The notes under the pieces: generated by a model | Told to the model about the DNA's origin: nothing | Database searches by the model: none | What the model saw: the letters and a program-made list of their open reading frames with translations, nothing else | In this document: piece by piece, positions 1 to 6,594 of the stretch | How positions within the stretch are numbered: the stretch's first letter is position 1 | Layout: the number at the start of each line of letters is the position of its first letter | Made by a program: the position numbers and the translations under genes | DNA from: Streptomycetales bacterium | GTDB lineage: Bacteria; Actinomycetota; Actinomycetes; Prado026 | Assembly (NCBI GenBank): GCA_025361995.1 | Contig: JANYIP010000316.1 | Location: forward strand, 1 to 12,327 | Direction of reading: 5' to 3' | DNA length: 12,327 nucleotides

Positions 1-1
1 C

Positions 2-769
2 GCCCAGGTCCTCGACCTGCGCAACTACGAGGTCGCGCCCTATCTCGTGCTAGCCACCAAGGGCGGCATCGTCAAGAAGACCCGGCTGACCGACTACGAC
101 TCGCCGCGCAGCGGTGGCGTCATCGCGGTCAACCTCCGCGAGGGCGACGAGCTCATCGCGGCCCGCCTGAGCGGCGAGGCCGACGACCTGCTCATGGTCA
201 GCCGCAAAGGGCAGTCCGTGCGGTTCACCGCAGACGACGACACGCTGCGCCCGATGGGCCGCGCCACCTCCGGCGTCATCGGTATGCGGTTCCGCGCCGG
301 AGACGAGCTGCTCGCGATGGACGTCGTGCGCGACCCCGCGGCCGGCCTCATCACCGTCACCGACGGCGGGTACGCCAAGCGCAGCCGTCTCGATGCCTGG
401 ACCCCCAAGGGCCGCGGTGGCCTCGGCGTCATCGCGATGCGGATCGTCGAGGACCGTGGTTCTCTCGTGGGTGCGCTGGTCGTGTCGGAGGGCGACGAGG
501 TCATGGCCATCACCGCTGGGGGCGGGGTCATCCGTACCCCGATCAGCGAGGAGGCGCTGCGACTGACTAGCCGCGACACGATGGGAGTGCGCTTGATGAA
601 CCTCGGTGAGGGTGACACCGTCGTAGCCGTGGCACGCAACGCGGAGCGCACCGAAGACGACGCCGTCAGCGATGATGGTGACGGAGCTGTGGATGACAGC
701 GCGGTCGACGACGGCGCAGCAACAACCGACGAGGGGCCCGTCGGCAACGGCGAGGGAGATCCGGCGTGA
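2..769 (+). CDS. gyrA: DNA gyrase subunit A, C-terminal part (5' truncated by window)
   Basis: The reading frame is open from base 2 to the TGA at 767-769 and gives the last 255 residues of GyrA. Only the DNA-wrapping C-terminal beta-pinwheel is present. Its blade repeats are visible as LATKGGIVKKT, LMVSRKGQSVRF, ITVTDGGYAKRS followed by GRGGLGV, and AITAGGGVIRT. The catalytic tyrosine domain and the classical GyrA box lie upstream of the window. GyrA with GyrB introduces negative supercoils into DNA using ATP; this domain wraps the DNA segment. After the last blade (ending near VVAVARN) the protein carries a long acidic Asp/Glu/Ala-rich tail, a common feature of actinobacterial GyrA and probably disordered. 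The stop codon overlaps the GTG of the next gene. Identification is secure from the repeat motifs and from the conserved downstream gene order. Confidence 0.94.
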   Translation, partial: AQVLDLRNYEVAPYLVLATKGGIVKKTRLTDYDSPRSGGVIAVNLREGDELIAARLSGEADDLLMVSRKGQSVRFTADDDTLRPMGRATSGVIGMRFRAGDELLAMDVVRDPAAGLITVTDGGYAKRSRLDAWTPKGRGGLGVIAMRIVEDRGSLVGALVVSEGDEVMAITAGGGVIRTPISEEALRLTSRDTMGVRLMNLGEGDTVVAVARNAERTEDDAVSDDGDGAVDDSAVDDGAATTDEGPVGNGEGDPA

Positions 770-1251
770 CGGCGGAGCAAGTCGTGACATCCGAGCTGAG
801 CGAGCCGGAGCCACGGGCTCCTGGCGCGGTGGTGACGCCGTCGGGCGGGGCACCGGTGAGTACCGTACGCCGGGCCAAGGTGGCCGTGACCCGGGTGGAC
901 CCCTGGTCCGTCATGAAGATCTCGTTCACCCTGTTCGTCGCGCTGGCCATCGTCCTGCTCATCGCTGTGGCGATCCTGTGGTGGGTGCTGGACTCGTCCG
1001 GGGTGTTCGACCAGGTGAGCCAGTCGATCCTCAAGGTCACCGGCACCGACAACGGCGGCGGCAACCTGTCCGCGGGCAGCTTCGACCTGAAGAAGTACAT
1101 CGGGCTCGGTCGGGTCATGGGCGTCACCACCATCCTGGTGGTGATCAACACCATCCTGCTGACCGCGCTGGCGACCCTGGGGGCGTTCCTGTTCAACCTG
1201 TCCACGGGTCTGGTCGGCGGCGTCGACATCACCCTCACCGAGACTGACTGA
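766..1251 (+). CDS. DUF3566 family membrane protein
   Basis: This 161-residue protein starts at a GTG that overlaps the gyrA stop codon (GTGA, 766-769), so it is probably translationally coupled to gyrA. Residues 1-40 are a polar, Pro/Ala/Glu-rich cytoplasmic stretch. Two hydrophobic segments follow at about 53-75 and 119-145. They enclose an external loop with SSGVFDQVSQSILKVTG and a Gly/Asn-rich patch. The VDPWSVMKIS motif just before the first membrane segment and the position directly after gyrA are typical of the DUF3566 family, which occupies this site throughout actinobacteria. No catalytic residues are apparent. The molecular function is not established; the constant linkage to gyrA suggests a housekeeping role in the membrane. 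Family assignment is strong, function unknown. Confidence 0.88.
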   Translation: MTAEQVVTSELSEPEPRAPGAVVTPSGGAPVSTVRRAKVAVTRVDPWSVMKISFTLFVALAIVLLIAVAILWWVLDSSGVFDQVSQSILKVTGTDNGGGNLSAGSFDLKKYIGLGRVMGVTTILVVINTILLTALATLGAFLFNLSTGLVGGVDITLTETD

Positions 1252-1279
1252 GGGCCCGACCGACGGCTGCACAACGCGG

Positions 1280-1309
1280 TTGGGGCGCGCTCACGAGGTC
1301 CGGTACCCT
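1280..1309 (+). promoter_or_regulatory. Possible promoter of tRNA-Ile
   Basis: TTGGGG (1280-1285) and TACCCT (1304-1309) are separated by 18 bases and lie 21 bases before the mature tRNA 5' end. They fit TTGnnn and TAnnnT, the loose vegetative pattern of actinobacteria. A transcript would start near 1316. This is based on pattern only. Confidence 0.4.
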
Positions 1310-1330
1310 GAGCGGGCGCCGATGGCGTAC

Positions 1331-1404
1331 GGGCCTATAGCTCAGACGGTTAGAGCGCTTCCCTGATAAGGAAGAGGCCGGAGGTTCAAGTCCTCCTAGG
1401 CCCA
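1331..1404 (+). tRNA. tRNA-Ile (anticodon GAT)
   Basis: A full cloverleaf can be folded. The acceptor stem pairs GGGCCTA (1331-1337) with TAGGCCC (1397-1403), with discriminator A at 1404. The D stem is GCTC/GAGC (1340-1343/1353-1356). The anticodon stem CTTCC/GGAAG (1358-1362/1370-1374) carries the loop CTGATAA with anticodon GAT at 1365-1367. The T stem GGAGG/CCTCC flanks TTCAAGT. The 3' CCA is not encoded and must be added by the CCA-adding enzyme. tRNA-Ile directly after gyrA and the DUF3566 gene is the standard actinobacterial arrangement. Confidence 0.96.
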
Positions 1405-1488
1405 CCCACCCCACCCACTCGAACACTGAGGCGCGACCGAGCAAAGACAACGCAGAGGGACTTGACCCCCGCCCAGCCGAGTGACCGG

Positions 1489-1695
1489 CTAGCTGGTGAG
1501 GTTCGAGCCGGGCTCGACCTGGGAGCGCGACAGGGTCGGCTCAGCGCAGTCGCAGCCCTGCTTGAGGCACCCGACGAGCTCGCCCGTGGCAGCGCCGTAG
1601 TGCCCACCGATGATGTGTCCGCAGACGCACCGCCTGGTGAGGTGCTCGAGCTGGACGTGGCGGTGCCGGATCGACTGGGCTCTGGTGTCGAGCAT
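1489..1695 (-). CDS. Small Cys/His-rich protein, putative zinc-binding
   Basis: This 68-residue protein is of unknown function. The ATG at 1695 is chosen because the minus strand carries AGGAG seven bases before it. The frame is open further upstream, but that extension has no comparable ribosome binding site and overlaps the preceding gene's end. The core has Cys and His in a spacing that suggests metal binding: CVCGH (C23, C25, H27), H32, then C43, C48 and C50 in GCLKQGCDC. The first 20 residues are basic and His-rich, and the C-terminus is polar. There is no membrane segment or signal peptide. It lies 73 bases downstream of the diguanylate cyclase gene on the same strand and may be cotranscribed with it. 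It faces tRNA-Ile convergently. Small proteins with paired CxCGH and GCDC motifs occur in actinobacteria, to my knowledge without assigned function. Zinc binding is inferred. Confidence 0.65.
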   Translation of the reverse strand: MLDTRAQSIRHRHVQLEHLTRRCVCGHIIGGHYGAATGELVGCLKQGCDCAEPTLSRSQVEPGSNLTS

Positions 1696-1768
1696 GGGGG
1701 GACTCCTGTTCGGTGGCGCGGCGCTGTTCCAGCAGTGAGACGGGCCGCCGACCCCGCTATGACGGCGT

Positions 1769-3283
1769 TCAGCGTCCTGCTTCTCGCCGCGCCTGCGGCC
1801 GCGCACCGGGATCGCGGTCCGCCTTGACCCGGTACATCGCCTCGTCAGCGGACTTGAGCACCTCGTCCACGTCGTTGCTGCGCGGGCTGAGCGCCGCGAT
1901 CCCGATGCTGACGGTGAGGTCCAGGTTGTGCCCAGCGTGCTCCGCGGGCTCGCTGATCGCCCGGGTGATCCGCCACGCGAGGGCCGCAGCCGGTCCCGGC
2001 GGGGTGTCCTCGACCACGATCACGAACTCGTCGCCCCCGAGCCGGCCGACGAGGTCGGAGGTGCGCACCTGGGCGACGATACGGCTGGCGGCCACGAGCA
2101 GGGCCGCGTCCCCGGCGTCGTGGCCGAGCTCGTCATTGATCGCCTTGAAGTGGTCGAGGTCGCAGAAGAGTACGGCGCCCGGACGCCCGCTTGCCCGGCT
2201 GCGTGCGATCGCCTCGGTGATCCGTTCGCGGACCGCGGCCCGGTTGGGGAGCCCGGTGAGCACGTCCTGCCTGGCCGCTCGCGAGAGCGCCGACTCCGAC
2301 TGCTTGCGGGTGGTGATGTCCTCGATCTGGATGATGGCGCTCAGCGAGTCGATGCTGGCAGCGTTCAGCAGCGAGGCGGTGAGGCTGACCCAGACCGGCG
2401 TGCCGTCGGCGCGCCGCAGCTGGGTGTCCTCGCGCAGCGGTCCGGCGCTGGACCGGATCGCGTCCTCGAGACGTACCTCACGGCCGCTCTGGTCGAGCAT
2501 CATGGCGAGCTGTCCGCCCAGCAGCTGCTCGCGGGAGTAGCCGGACAGCTGCACGAGCGCGTCGTTGACCCGCAGGTGGCGCAGCGTGTGGACCGGGTCG
2601 AGGCTCACCAGTGCCATCCCGATACCCGCGCCGTCGAAGGCGAGCCGGAACGACTCCTCGCTGGCGACCAGTCGCTGGCGCTCGACCTCCAGCGCCTCCG
2701 ATAGCCGGGTGTTGTTGATGGCGACGCCGGCTTGGGCCGCGAACATCTCGAGCAGCAGCCGGACTTGGAGGTCGGGGCGTCGACCACCCGGCGGGAGGTC
2801 GACGGAGAGGATGCCGACGAGCTCGTGCGACGGCGAGTACAGCGGGGCATAGAGCGCGTCGAGGGGGTGCCAGCCCTCGGGGTCCGTCGGGATCGGGATG
2901 TTCGGCACCCAGGTGGCGTCGCCCATCGCCGTACTCTTCTGGTGAGGAACGAAGCAGAGCTCGCCCCACGACTCGGCCGACGCGAACTCCGTGGTGAAGA
3001 GGTCGTCAGGGACGATCTGCCCGAGCAGTGCCTGGCACACGTCGGCCGGTCCGGCGACGGCGACCACCTGGATGCGTCCGTCGGGACGTACGTAGTTGAC
3101 CACGGCCGTGCCGAAGCCGATGCCGCGCACGACCCCTTCCACCACTGCCTGCAAGGTTTCCGGCAGCGTGCGGGTGCCGTTCATCCGACTGACGACGGCC
3201 ATCATCTGCGCCACCCGCTGCAGGGTTGCGCTGGAGTTTTCGGCGGCATCCATCGCCGGCGTGAACGACCCCGTACTGCTCAC
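1769..3283 (-). CDS. GAF-PAS-GGDEF diguanylate cyclase
   Basis: The 504-residue soluble protein is predicted to make cyclic di-GMP from two GTP. The domains are a GAF-like sensor (about 20-195, ending with FAAQAGVAINNTRL), a PAS domain (about 208-328, with the PAC-like RRADGTPVWVSLTASLL and IEDIT), and a GGDEF domain (about 335-490). The cyclase signature RLGGDEF is intact (GGDEF at 416-420), as are DLDHFKAIND and DVLTGLPNR. The inhibitory I-site RxxD is present (R407-D410), five residues before GGDEF, so product feedback is likely. No transmembrane segment is seen, so it should sense a cytoplasmic signal. The GTG at 3283 is chosen because a strong promoter ends about seven bases before it, which implies a leaderless mRNA. 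The ATG at 3253 (494 residues) is the alternative; neither has a good ribosome binding site. The open frame continues upstream to 3703 but there it only shadows the GH25-like gene. Confidence 0.88.
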   Translation of the reverse strand: MSSTGSFTPAMDAAENSSATLQRVAQMMAVVSRMNGTRTLPETLQAVVEGVVRGIGFGTAVVNYVRPDGRIQVVAVAGPADVCQALLGQIVPDDLFTTEFASAESWGELCFVPHQKSTAMGDATWVPNIPIPTDPEGWHPLDALYAPLYSPSHELVGILSVDLPPGGRRPDLQVRLLLEMFAAQAGVAINNTRLSEALEVERQRLVASEESFRLAFDGAGIGMALVSLDPVHTLRHLRVNDALVQLSGYSREQLLGGQLAMMLDQSGREVRLEDAIRSSAGPLREDTQLRRADGTPVWVSLTASLLNAASIDSLSAIIQIEDITTRKQSESALSRAARQDVLTGLPNRAAVRERITEAIARSRASGRPGAVLFCDLDHFKAINDELGHDAGDAALLVAASRIVAQVRTSDLVGRLGGDEFVIVVEDTPPGPAAALAWRITRAISEPAEHAGHNLDLTVSIGIAALSPRSNDVDEVLKSADEAMYRVKADRDPGARPQARREAGR

Positions 3284-3290
3284 ATTCCGA

Positions 3291-3319
3291 TTTATCGACG
3301 TGCGCGAGGCATAAGTCAA
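3291..3319 (-). promoter_or_regulatory. Promoter of the GAF-PAS-GGDEF gene, apparently leaderless
   Basis: On the minus strand TTGACT (3319-3314) and GATAAA (3296-3291) are separated by exactly 17 bases, close to the vegetative TTGACA/TATAAT consensus and unusually AT-rich for this genome. A start site about seven bases past the -10 box falls at 3284-3283, on the GTG codon. No Shine-Dalgarno sequence lies between. The promoter sits just after the stop of the GH25-like gene, so the cyclase can be expressed independently of it. Confidence 0.65.
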
Positions 3320-3348
3320 GCGACCGGGCCGCGTCCAGTGCGAACGCA

Positions 3349-4173
3349 CTACCGGAGGTCGAGGAGCTCGCCGGCTCGATTTTGGTAGGCGGGGCAGACC
3401 ATGTTGTGGTCGAGCTCGCCCTGCTTGGTCTTCTGCACCCACTGCACGACGGCGGCCGGCGATCCGGCGAACGATTTCGCGCAGGCGGCGGTCGCGGTGT
3501 CGACGGTGCCTGGGCCGGTGGCGTACCAGATCGGCAGCCCAGGGCTCCAGTCGCCGGCGATCTCTGCCCACATCTGCGGCGTGGAGTAGATGCCGACCCG
3601 TACGCCGAGCTGTTGCAGCCGGCTGGCCATCGCGTCGATGACGGACGCGTTCTGCTGGGTGGTTCCGGCCCAGGTGTTCGCGGTCTCCACGTCCAGCCAC
3701 CACACCGCCGTACCGCGGCTGCTCTGGGCGTGCTCGCGAGTCACGGCGTCATCGGCGATCGACGTCCCGTACGCGACCGGGTCGCCGCTGCCGGGAAAGC
3801 CGCTGTTCACGTACACGGCGTGCCCGCTCTTGGTGACCGCCCACTTGAGCTGGTCGCCGACGCACCTGTTGGAGCTGAAGGGGTGTCCGCCGGTGATGCC
3901 CACGATGGCGAAGCCGCCGTCGGTCGGCAGCGCCTTCTTGCACTGCGGGTGCGAGACGTCGTATCCGAGCGGCGGCACGCTCGCGGCGGGTACGGCGGGC
4001 CACGGAGCCAGCTTGGGCGCGCCGGCGATCAACGGCGGCGGCGGGACGTACGCGGTGACCTTGCCCTGCTTGTGCACCGCGAGCAGGACCACCGCGACGA
4101 CGACGGCGATGGCGCCGGCCGCCGCGAAGAGCAGCAGCGGAAGTCCGATCGCCCGAGCATGCCGCCTCGCCAT
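3349..4173 (-). CDS. Membrane-anchored GH25-like (lysozyme-type) domain protein
   Basis: This 274-residue protein has an N-in anchor: basic residues 1-8, then a hydrophobic segment at about 11-33. A proline-rich linker follows (about 43-69), then an extracytoplasmic domain. That domain resembles glycoside hydrolase family 25: GYDVSHPQC at 70-78 (D72), VNSGFPG at 122-128, WWLDVET at 158-164 with the DxE pair D161/E163, VGIYSTPQMW at 193-202, and a terminal WVQ...LDHN segment (D255). GH25 enzymes cleave the MurNAc-GlcNAc bond of peptidoglycan with an Asp/Glu pair at these places. Cysteines C78, C104, C231 and C260 may form disulfides. The ATG at 4173 has GGAGGAGGG about four to seven bases upstream. 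It precedes the cyclase gene on the same strand. Fold assignment is fairly firm; actual muramidase activity is inferred. Confidence 0.75.
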   Translation of the reverse strand: MARRHARAIGLPLLLFAAAGAIAVVVAVVLLAVHKQGKVTAYVPPPPLIAGAPKLAPWPAVPAASVPPLGYDVSHPQCKKALPTDGGFAIVGITGGHPFSSNRCVGDQLKWAVTKSGHAVYVNSGFPGSGDPVAYGTSIADDAVTREHAQSSRGTAVWWLDVETANTWAGTTQQNASVIDAMASRLQQLGVRVGIYSTPQMWAEIAGDWSPGLPIWYATGPGTVDTATAACAKSFAGSPAAVVQWVQKTKQGELDHNMVCPAYQNRAGELLDLR

Positions 4174-4217
4174 CGACCCTCCTCCACGCTGCTCGCAGCT
4201 CGTCCTTGCTCGTGCCG

Positions 4218-4237
4218 CTGGGGTGCGGTGGCCCCAG
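4218..4237. repeat. Short inverted repeat in a divergent intergenic region
   Basis: CTGGGG (4218-4223) and CCCCAG (4232-4237) form a perfect 6-bp stem with an 8-base loop. It lies between the divergent GH25-like and DLW39 genes, in the 187-base gap 4174-4360. It could be an operator or mRNA leader hairpin for the GH25-like gene, or a chance event in GC-rich DNA. Confidence 0.3.
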
Positions 4238-4278
4238 TCTGCCTCGCCCGCTGCACGCGCTGCGAAAGCAAGGCCGGT

Positions 4279-4284
4279 TATGCT
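4279..4284 (+). promoter_or_regulatory. Possible -10 box upstream of the DLW39 gene
   Basis: TATGCT at 4279-4284, preceded by GGT, matches the TAnnnT vegetative -10 pattern. No convincing -35 box lies 16-18 bases upstream. A transcript from here would have a leader of about 70 bases before the GTG at 4361. This is a weak call. Confidence 0.3.
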
Positions 4285-4360
4285 CGCCGGAGCGGCGGCT
4301 CGACGACGTCCGGCGACGTGCCGGGCGCACGGGCTAGCCCGCCGAGGAGGGTGAAGACCG

Positions 4361-4489
4361 GTGAAGAAGCTCGTGGTCCTGGTTCTTGCGGGCGCGGCCG
4401 GGTTCCTGGCGTGGCGCAAGGTGCAGGGCGATCAGGCTGAGCAGGACCTGTGGACCGAGGCGACCAGCGAGTCTGCTGACCTGCGCTGA
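4361..4489 (+). CDS. DLW39 family small protein
   Basis: The product is 42 residues, starting MKKLVVLVLAGAAGFLAWRK, with a hydrophobic segment at about 4-18 and an acidic C-terminal half containing the family's Asp-Leu-Trp signature at residues 29-31. DLW39 proteins are actinobacterial miniproteins of about 39 residues found between gyrA and the tRNA-Ala/cyclophilin genes, as here. Their function is unknown. The single hydrophobic segment suggests membrane association, with the acidic tail probably exposed. The GTG start has GAGGAGG at 4344-4350, ten bases upstream. The gene ends 29 bases before the convergent stop of the GGDEF-EAL gene. It is easily missed because of its size, but the signature, ribosome binding site and position agree. 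Confidence 0.85.
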   Translation: MKKLVVLVLAGAAGFLAWRKVQGDQAEQDLWTEATSESADLR

Positions 4490-4518
4490 GCTCGGGCTGC
4501 CCGCTCTGGCGACCCCTC

Positions 4519-6501
4519 TCAGGCCAGCGGAGTGAGTTGCGTCGTGCGCTCGTAGGCGGAGATCCAGGCGAGCAGGTCGCCGGCCGGCAGCGGCCGGGCC
4601 AGCACGTAGCCCTGCGCCGCGTCGCAGCGCATCGCGCCCAGGGCTGTCATGGTGAGCTCGTCCTCGACGCCCTCGGCCACCACGGCGAAACCAAGGTTGT
4701 GGGCAAGCTCGATGACCGAGCGCACGATGGCTGCGTGTGCGCTGTCAGCGAGCATGTCCGTCACGAAGGCTCGGTCGATCTTGAGCTCCTGCAGCGGCAG
4801 CCGCGACAGGAAGCCGAGCGACGTCTGGCCCTGGCCGAAGTCGTCGAGGCTGATGGGTACGCCCGCGGAGCTCAGCCGGTTGAGCACCGTGGTGGCGCGC
4901 TCGATGTCGGTGAAGAGCGCCGTCTCGGTGATCTCCAGGAGCAGCCGGTTGTTCGGGAGCCCGCTCGCCGCCAGCGCAGCCAGCACCCGGTCCGCGAAGG
5001 TCGGGTTCGACAGGTTGCGCGCCGAGATGTTCACGGAGACGCCGAGCTCGGATGCCGGCTCGCCCCAGTCGCGGATCTGCGCCAGCGCGGTCGCGATCAC
5101 CCAGTCGGTGAGGGGGTCGATCAGGCCGGTCTGCTCGGCGAGCGGCAAGAACGCGTCCGGGTAGAGCAGGCCGTGCCGTGGGTGGCGCCAGCGGATGAGG
5201 GCCTCGACCGCCGTGACCGCGCCGTCGGAGAGCCGCGTCTTGGGCTGGTAGTGGAGGAGCAGCTCGTCCTCGGCCAGTGCGCGGCGCAGCTCGCCGACGA
5301 CTGCGAGCCGGTCCGAGTCGTAGTGGTTCTGGTCGGAGCTGTAGCGCACCACGCCGGTGTGGCCAGCCTTGGCGACGTACATGGCGATGTCCGCGCGCTG
5401 CAGCAGTGTCTCCGGGTCGTCGCCGTCCTCGGGTGTCAGGGCGTAGCCGATGCTCGCCTCGGCGCTGAGCGGGAGGCCGGTGATCTGGACAGGTTCGGCG
5501 AGGGCAGTGCGCAGCCGTTCGAGTGCAGCCGTCGCCTCCTCCTCGTTGCGCGCGCGGGCCAGGATGACACCGAACTCGTCGCCGCCCAGGCGGGCGACCG
5601 TGTCCCCCGGCCGGATCGCCCCCGCCAGCCGCGCCCCCAGCCGGGCCAGCAACGCGTCGCCGTTGTGGTGGCCGAGCGAGTCGTTGACCTCCTTGAACCG
5701 GTCGAGGTCGATCACCGCGACCGCACCGACGCGCCCGGCGGGGCCGTCGGTGAGCTCGGCGATACGGCGGTGGAAGAGCCGCCGGTTCGGCAGGCAGGTC
5801 AGCGGGTCGTGCTCGGCGAGGTGCGCGTTGTCCTCGGCGTACTGCTGGAGCTTGCGGGTGGTCACCCGGGCGATCCCGGCGAGGACCAGGTAGAGCAGGG
5901 CCAGACCGATGGCGAGGTCCCGGTAGAGCGTGTTCAGCCCGCGGGTGATGTCGTCGTTGATCGGCTGGTACGGGAGGTACACCTCGAGCACGCCGATCCG
6001 TGTCTTCGAGGTGCCGTTGATGAGCGGGCGGTAGACCTCGACCACCTGGACGCCCGGGTTCCCGGTGTCGTTGGGATCGGTGTTCAGCCGGGTGAGATCG
6101 GTCTCGACGGCGCCGCCGGCAGCCGCCAGCGTGTCCGCCTCAGGCGTCTCGCCGAAGCCGGAGCCGTCCGCGGAGAAGACCACGTTGCCGTCGAGATCGC
6201 GGATCCTCAGGCGCAGGATCGTGCCGCGGGCGGCGGCGTCCTGGGCCACCTGGAAGAGCTGCGTCTGCTCCTGCGCGCTGAGCCCCAGGCGCAGGTCCTG
6301 GCCGAAGAGCAGCGGCTCGACGGCCGTGCTCGCGATCAGGGCTGACTCGCTCGTCGCCTCGTCGAGGCCGCGGCGGTTGGCCTCGCCACGGTAGGAGCCC
6401 GCCAGCACGAAGCCCAGGACCACCACCGGAACAAGCCCGACCGCAGCGAAGACCGCGAAGAGCCGGGTCGCCGTGTGCGGAGCAGTGGTTTGGGCAGTCA
6501 T
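4519..6501 (-). CDS. Membrane GGDEF-EAL cyclic di-GMP cyclase/phosphodiesterase
   Basis: The protein is 660 residues with an ATG at 6501. Membrane segments at about 13-36 and 192-214 enclose an extracytoplasmic sensor domain (about 37-190) with no family I can name. The GGDEF domain (about 226-388) has DPLTCLPNR, DLDRFKEVND and intact GGDEF at 306-310. An I-site RxxD is at R297-D300. The EAL domain (about 398-645) has YQPK, EAL at 433-435, N491, E523, E526, D553/D554, K574, E610 and Q630. By memory these match the metal and catalytic residues of the phosphodiesterase RocR at a constant offset, so both domains look competent. It probably both makes and degrades cyclic di-GMP, with direction set by an external signal. 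AGAGG lies directly against the ATG, a poorly spaced ribosome binding site, so the start may lie slightly elsewhere. The open frame upstream to 6894 is not coding. Confidence 0.9.
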   Translation of the reverse strand: MTAQTTAPHTATRLFAVFAAVGLVPVVVLGFVLAGSYRGEANRRGLDEATSESALIASTAVEPLLFGQDLRLGLSAQEQTQLFQVAQDAAARGTILRLRIRDLDGNVVFSADGSGFGETPEADTLAAAGGAVETDLTRLNTDPNDTGNPGVQVVEVYRPLINGTSKTRIGVLEVYLPYQPINDDITRGLNTLYRDLAIGLALLYLVLAGIARVTTRKLQQYAEDNAHLAEHDPLTCLPNRRLFHRRIAELTDGPAGRVGAVAVIDLDRFKEVNDSLGHHNGDALLARLGARLAGAIRPGDTVARLGGDEFGVILARARNEEEATAALERLRTALAEPVQITGLPLSAEASIGYALTPEDGDDPETLLQRADIAMYVAKAGHTGVVRYSSDQNHYDSDRLAVVGELRRALAEDELLLHYQPKTRLSDGAVTAVEALIRWRHPRHGLLYPDAFLPLAEQTGLIDPLTDWVIATALAQIRDWGEPASELGVSVNISARNLSNPTFADRVLAALAASGLPNNRLLLEITETALFTDIERATTVLNRLSSAGVPISLDDFGQGQTSLGFLSRLPLQELKIDRAFVTDMLADSAHAAIVRSVIELAHNLGFAVVAEGVEDELTMTALGAMRCDAAQGYVLARPLPAGDLLAWISAYERTTQLTPLA

Positions 6502-6519
6502 CCTCTTGTATCTCGGGAG

Positions 6520-6534
6520 AGTTCCCGTTGAACT
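6520..6534. repeat. Inverted repeat in a divergent promoter region (candidate operator)
   Basis: AGTTC (6520-6524) and GAACT (6530-6534) are perfect inverted arms around five bases. The dyad lies between the divergent GGDEF-EAL gene (start 6501) and dienelactone hydrolase gene (start 6595). It could bind a dimeric regulator of either gene. Arms this short can arise by chance. Confidence 0.3.
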
Positions 6535-6594
6535 GAATCGAGCGTGTACGAACCGACGCCCGAGCCGGTTGCGGCCCAGCAGGAGGAGCCGACG

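Noticed and set aside
1235..1450. 71-codon minus-strand frame across tRNA-Ile with GLEPPASSLSGKRSNRLSYRP
   Set aside because: This peptide is the well-known antisense translation of tRNA genes and is a recurrent spurious annotation.
1462..1827. 121-codon plus-strand frame opposite the Cys/His-rich small protein
   Set aside because: It has no motif or good ribosome binding site, whereas the minus strand has conserved-looking Cys/His spacing and AGGAG.
3284..3703. 140-codon N-terminal extension of the GAF-PAS-GGDEF frame
   Set aside because: It lies antiphase within the GH25-like gene on the same strand, has no domain pattern, and the promoter lies downstream of it.
4537..6345. 602-codon plus-strand frame opposite the GGDEF-EAL gene
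   Set aside because: It is Arg/Val/Glu-rich with no recognisable motif, an effect of G/C third positions in the real gene on the other strand.
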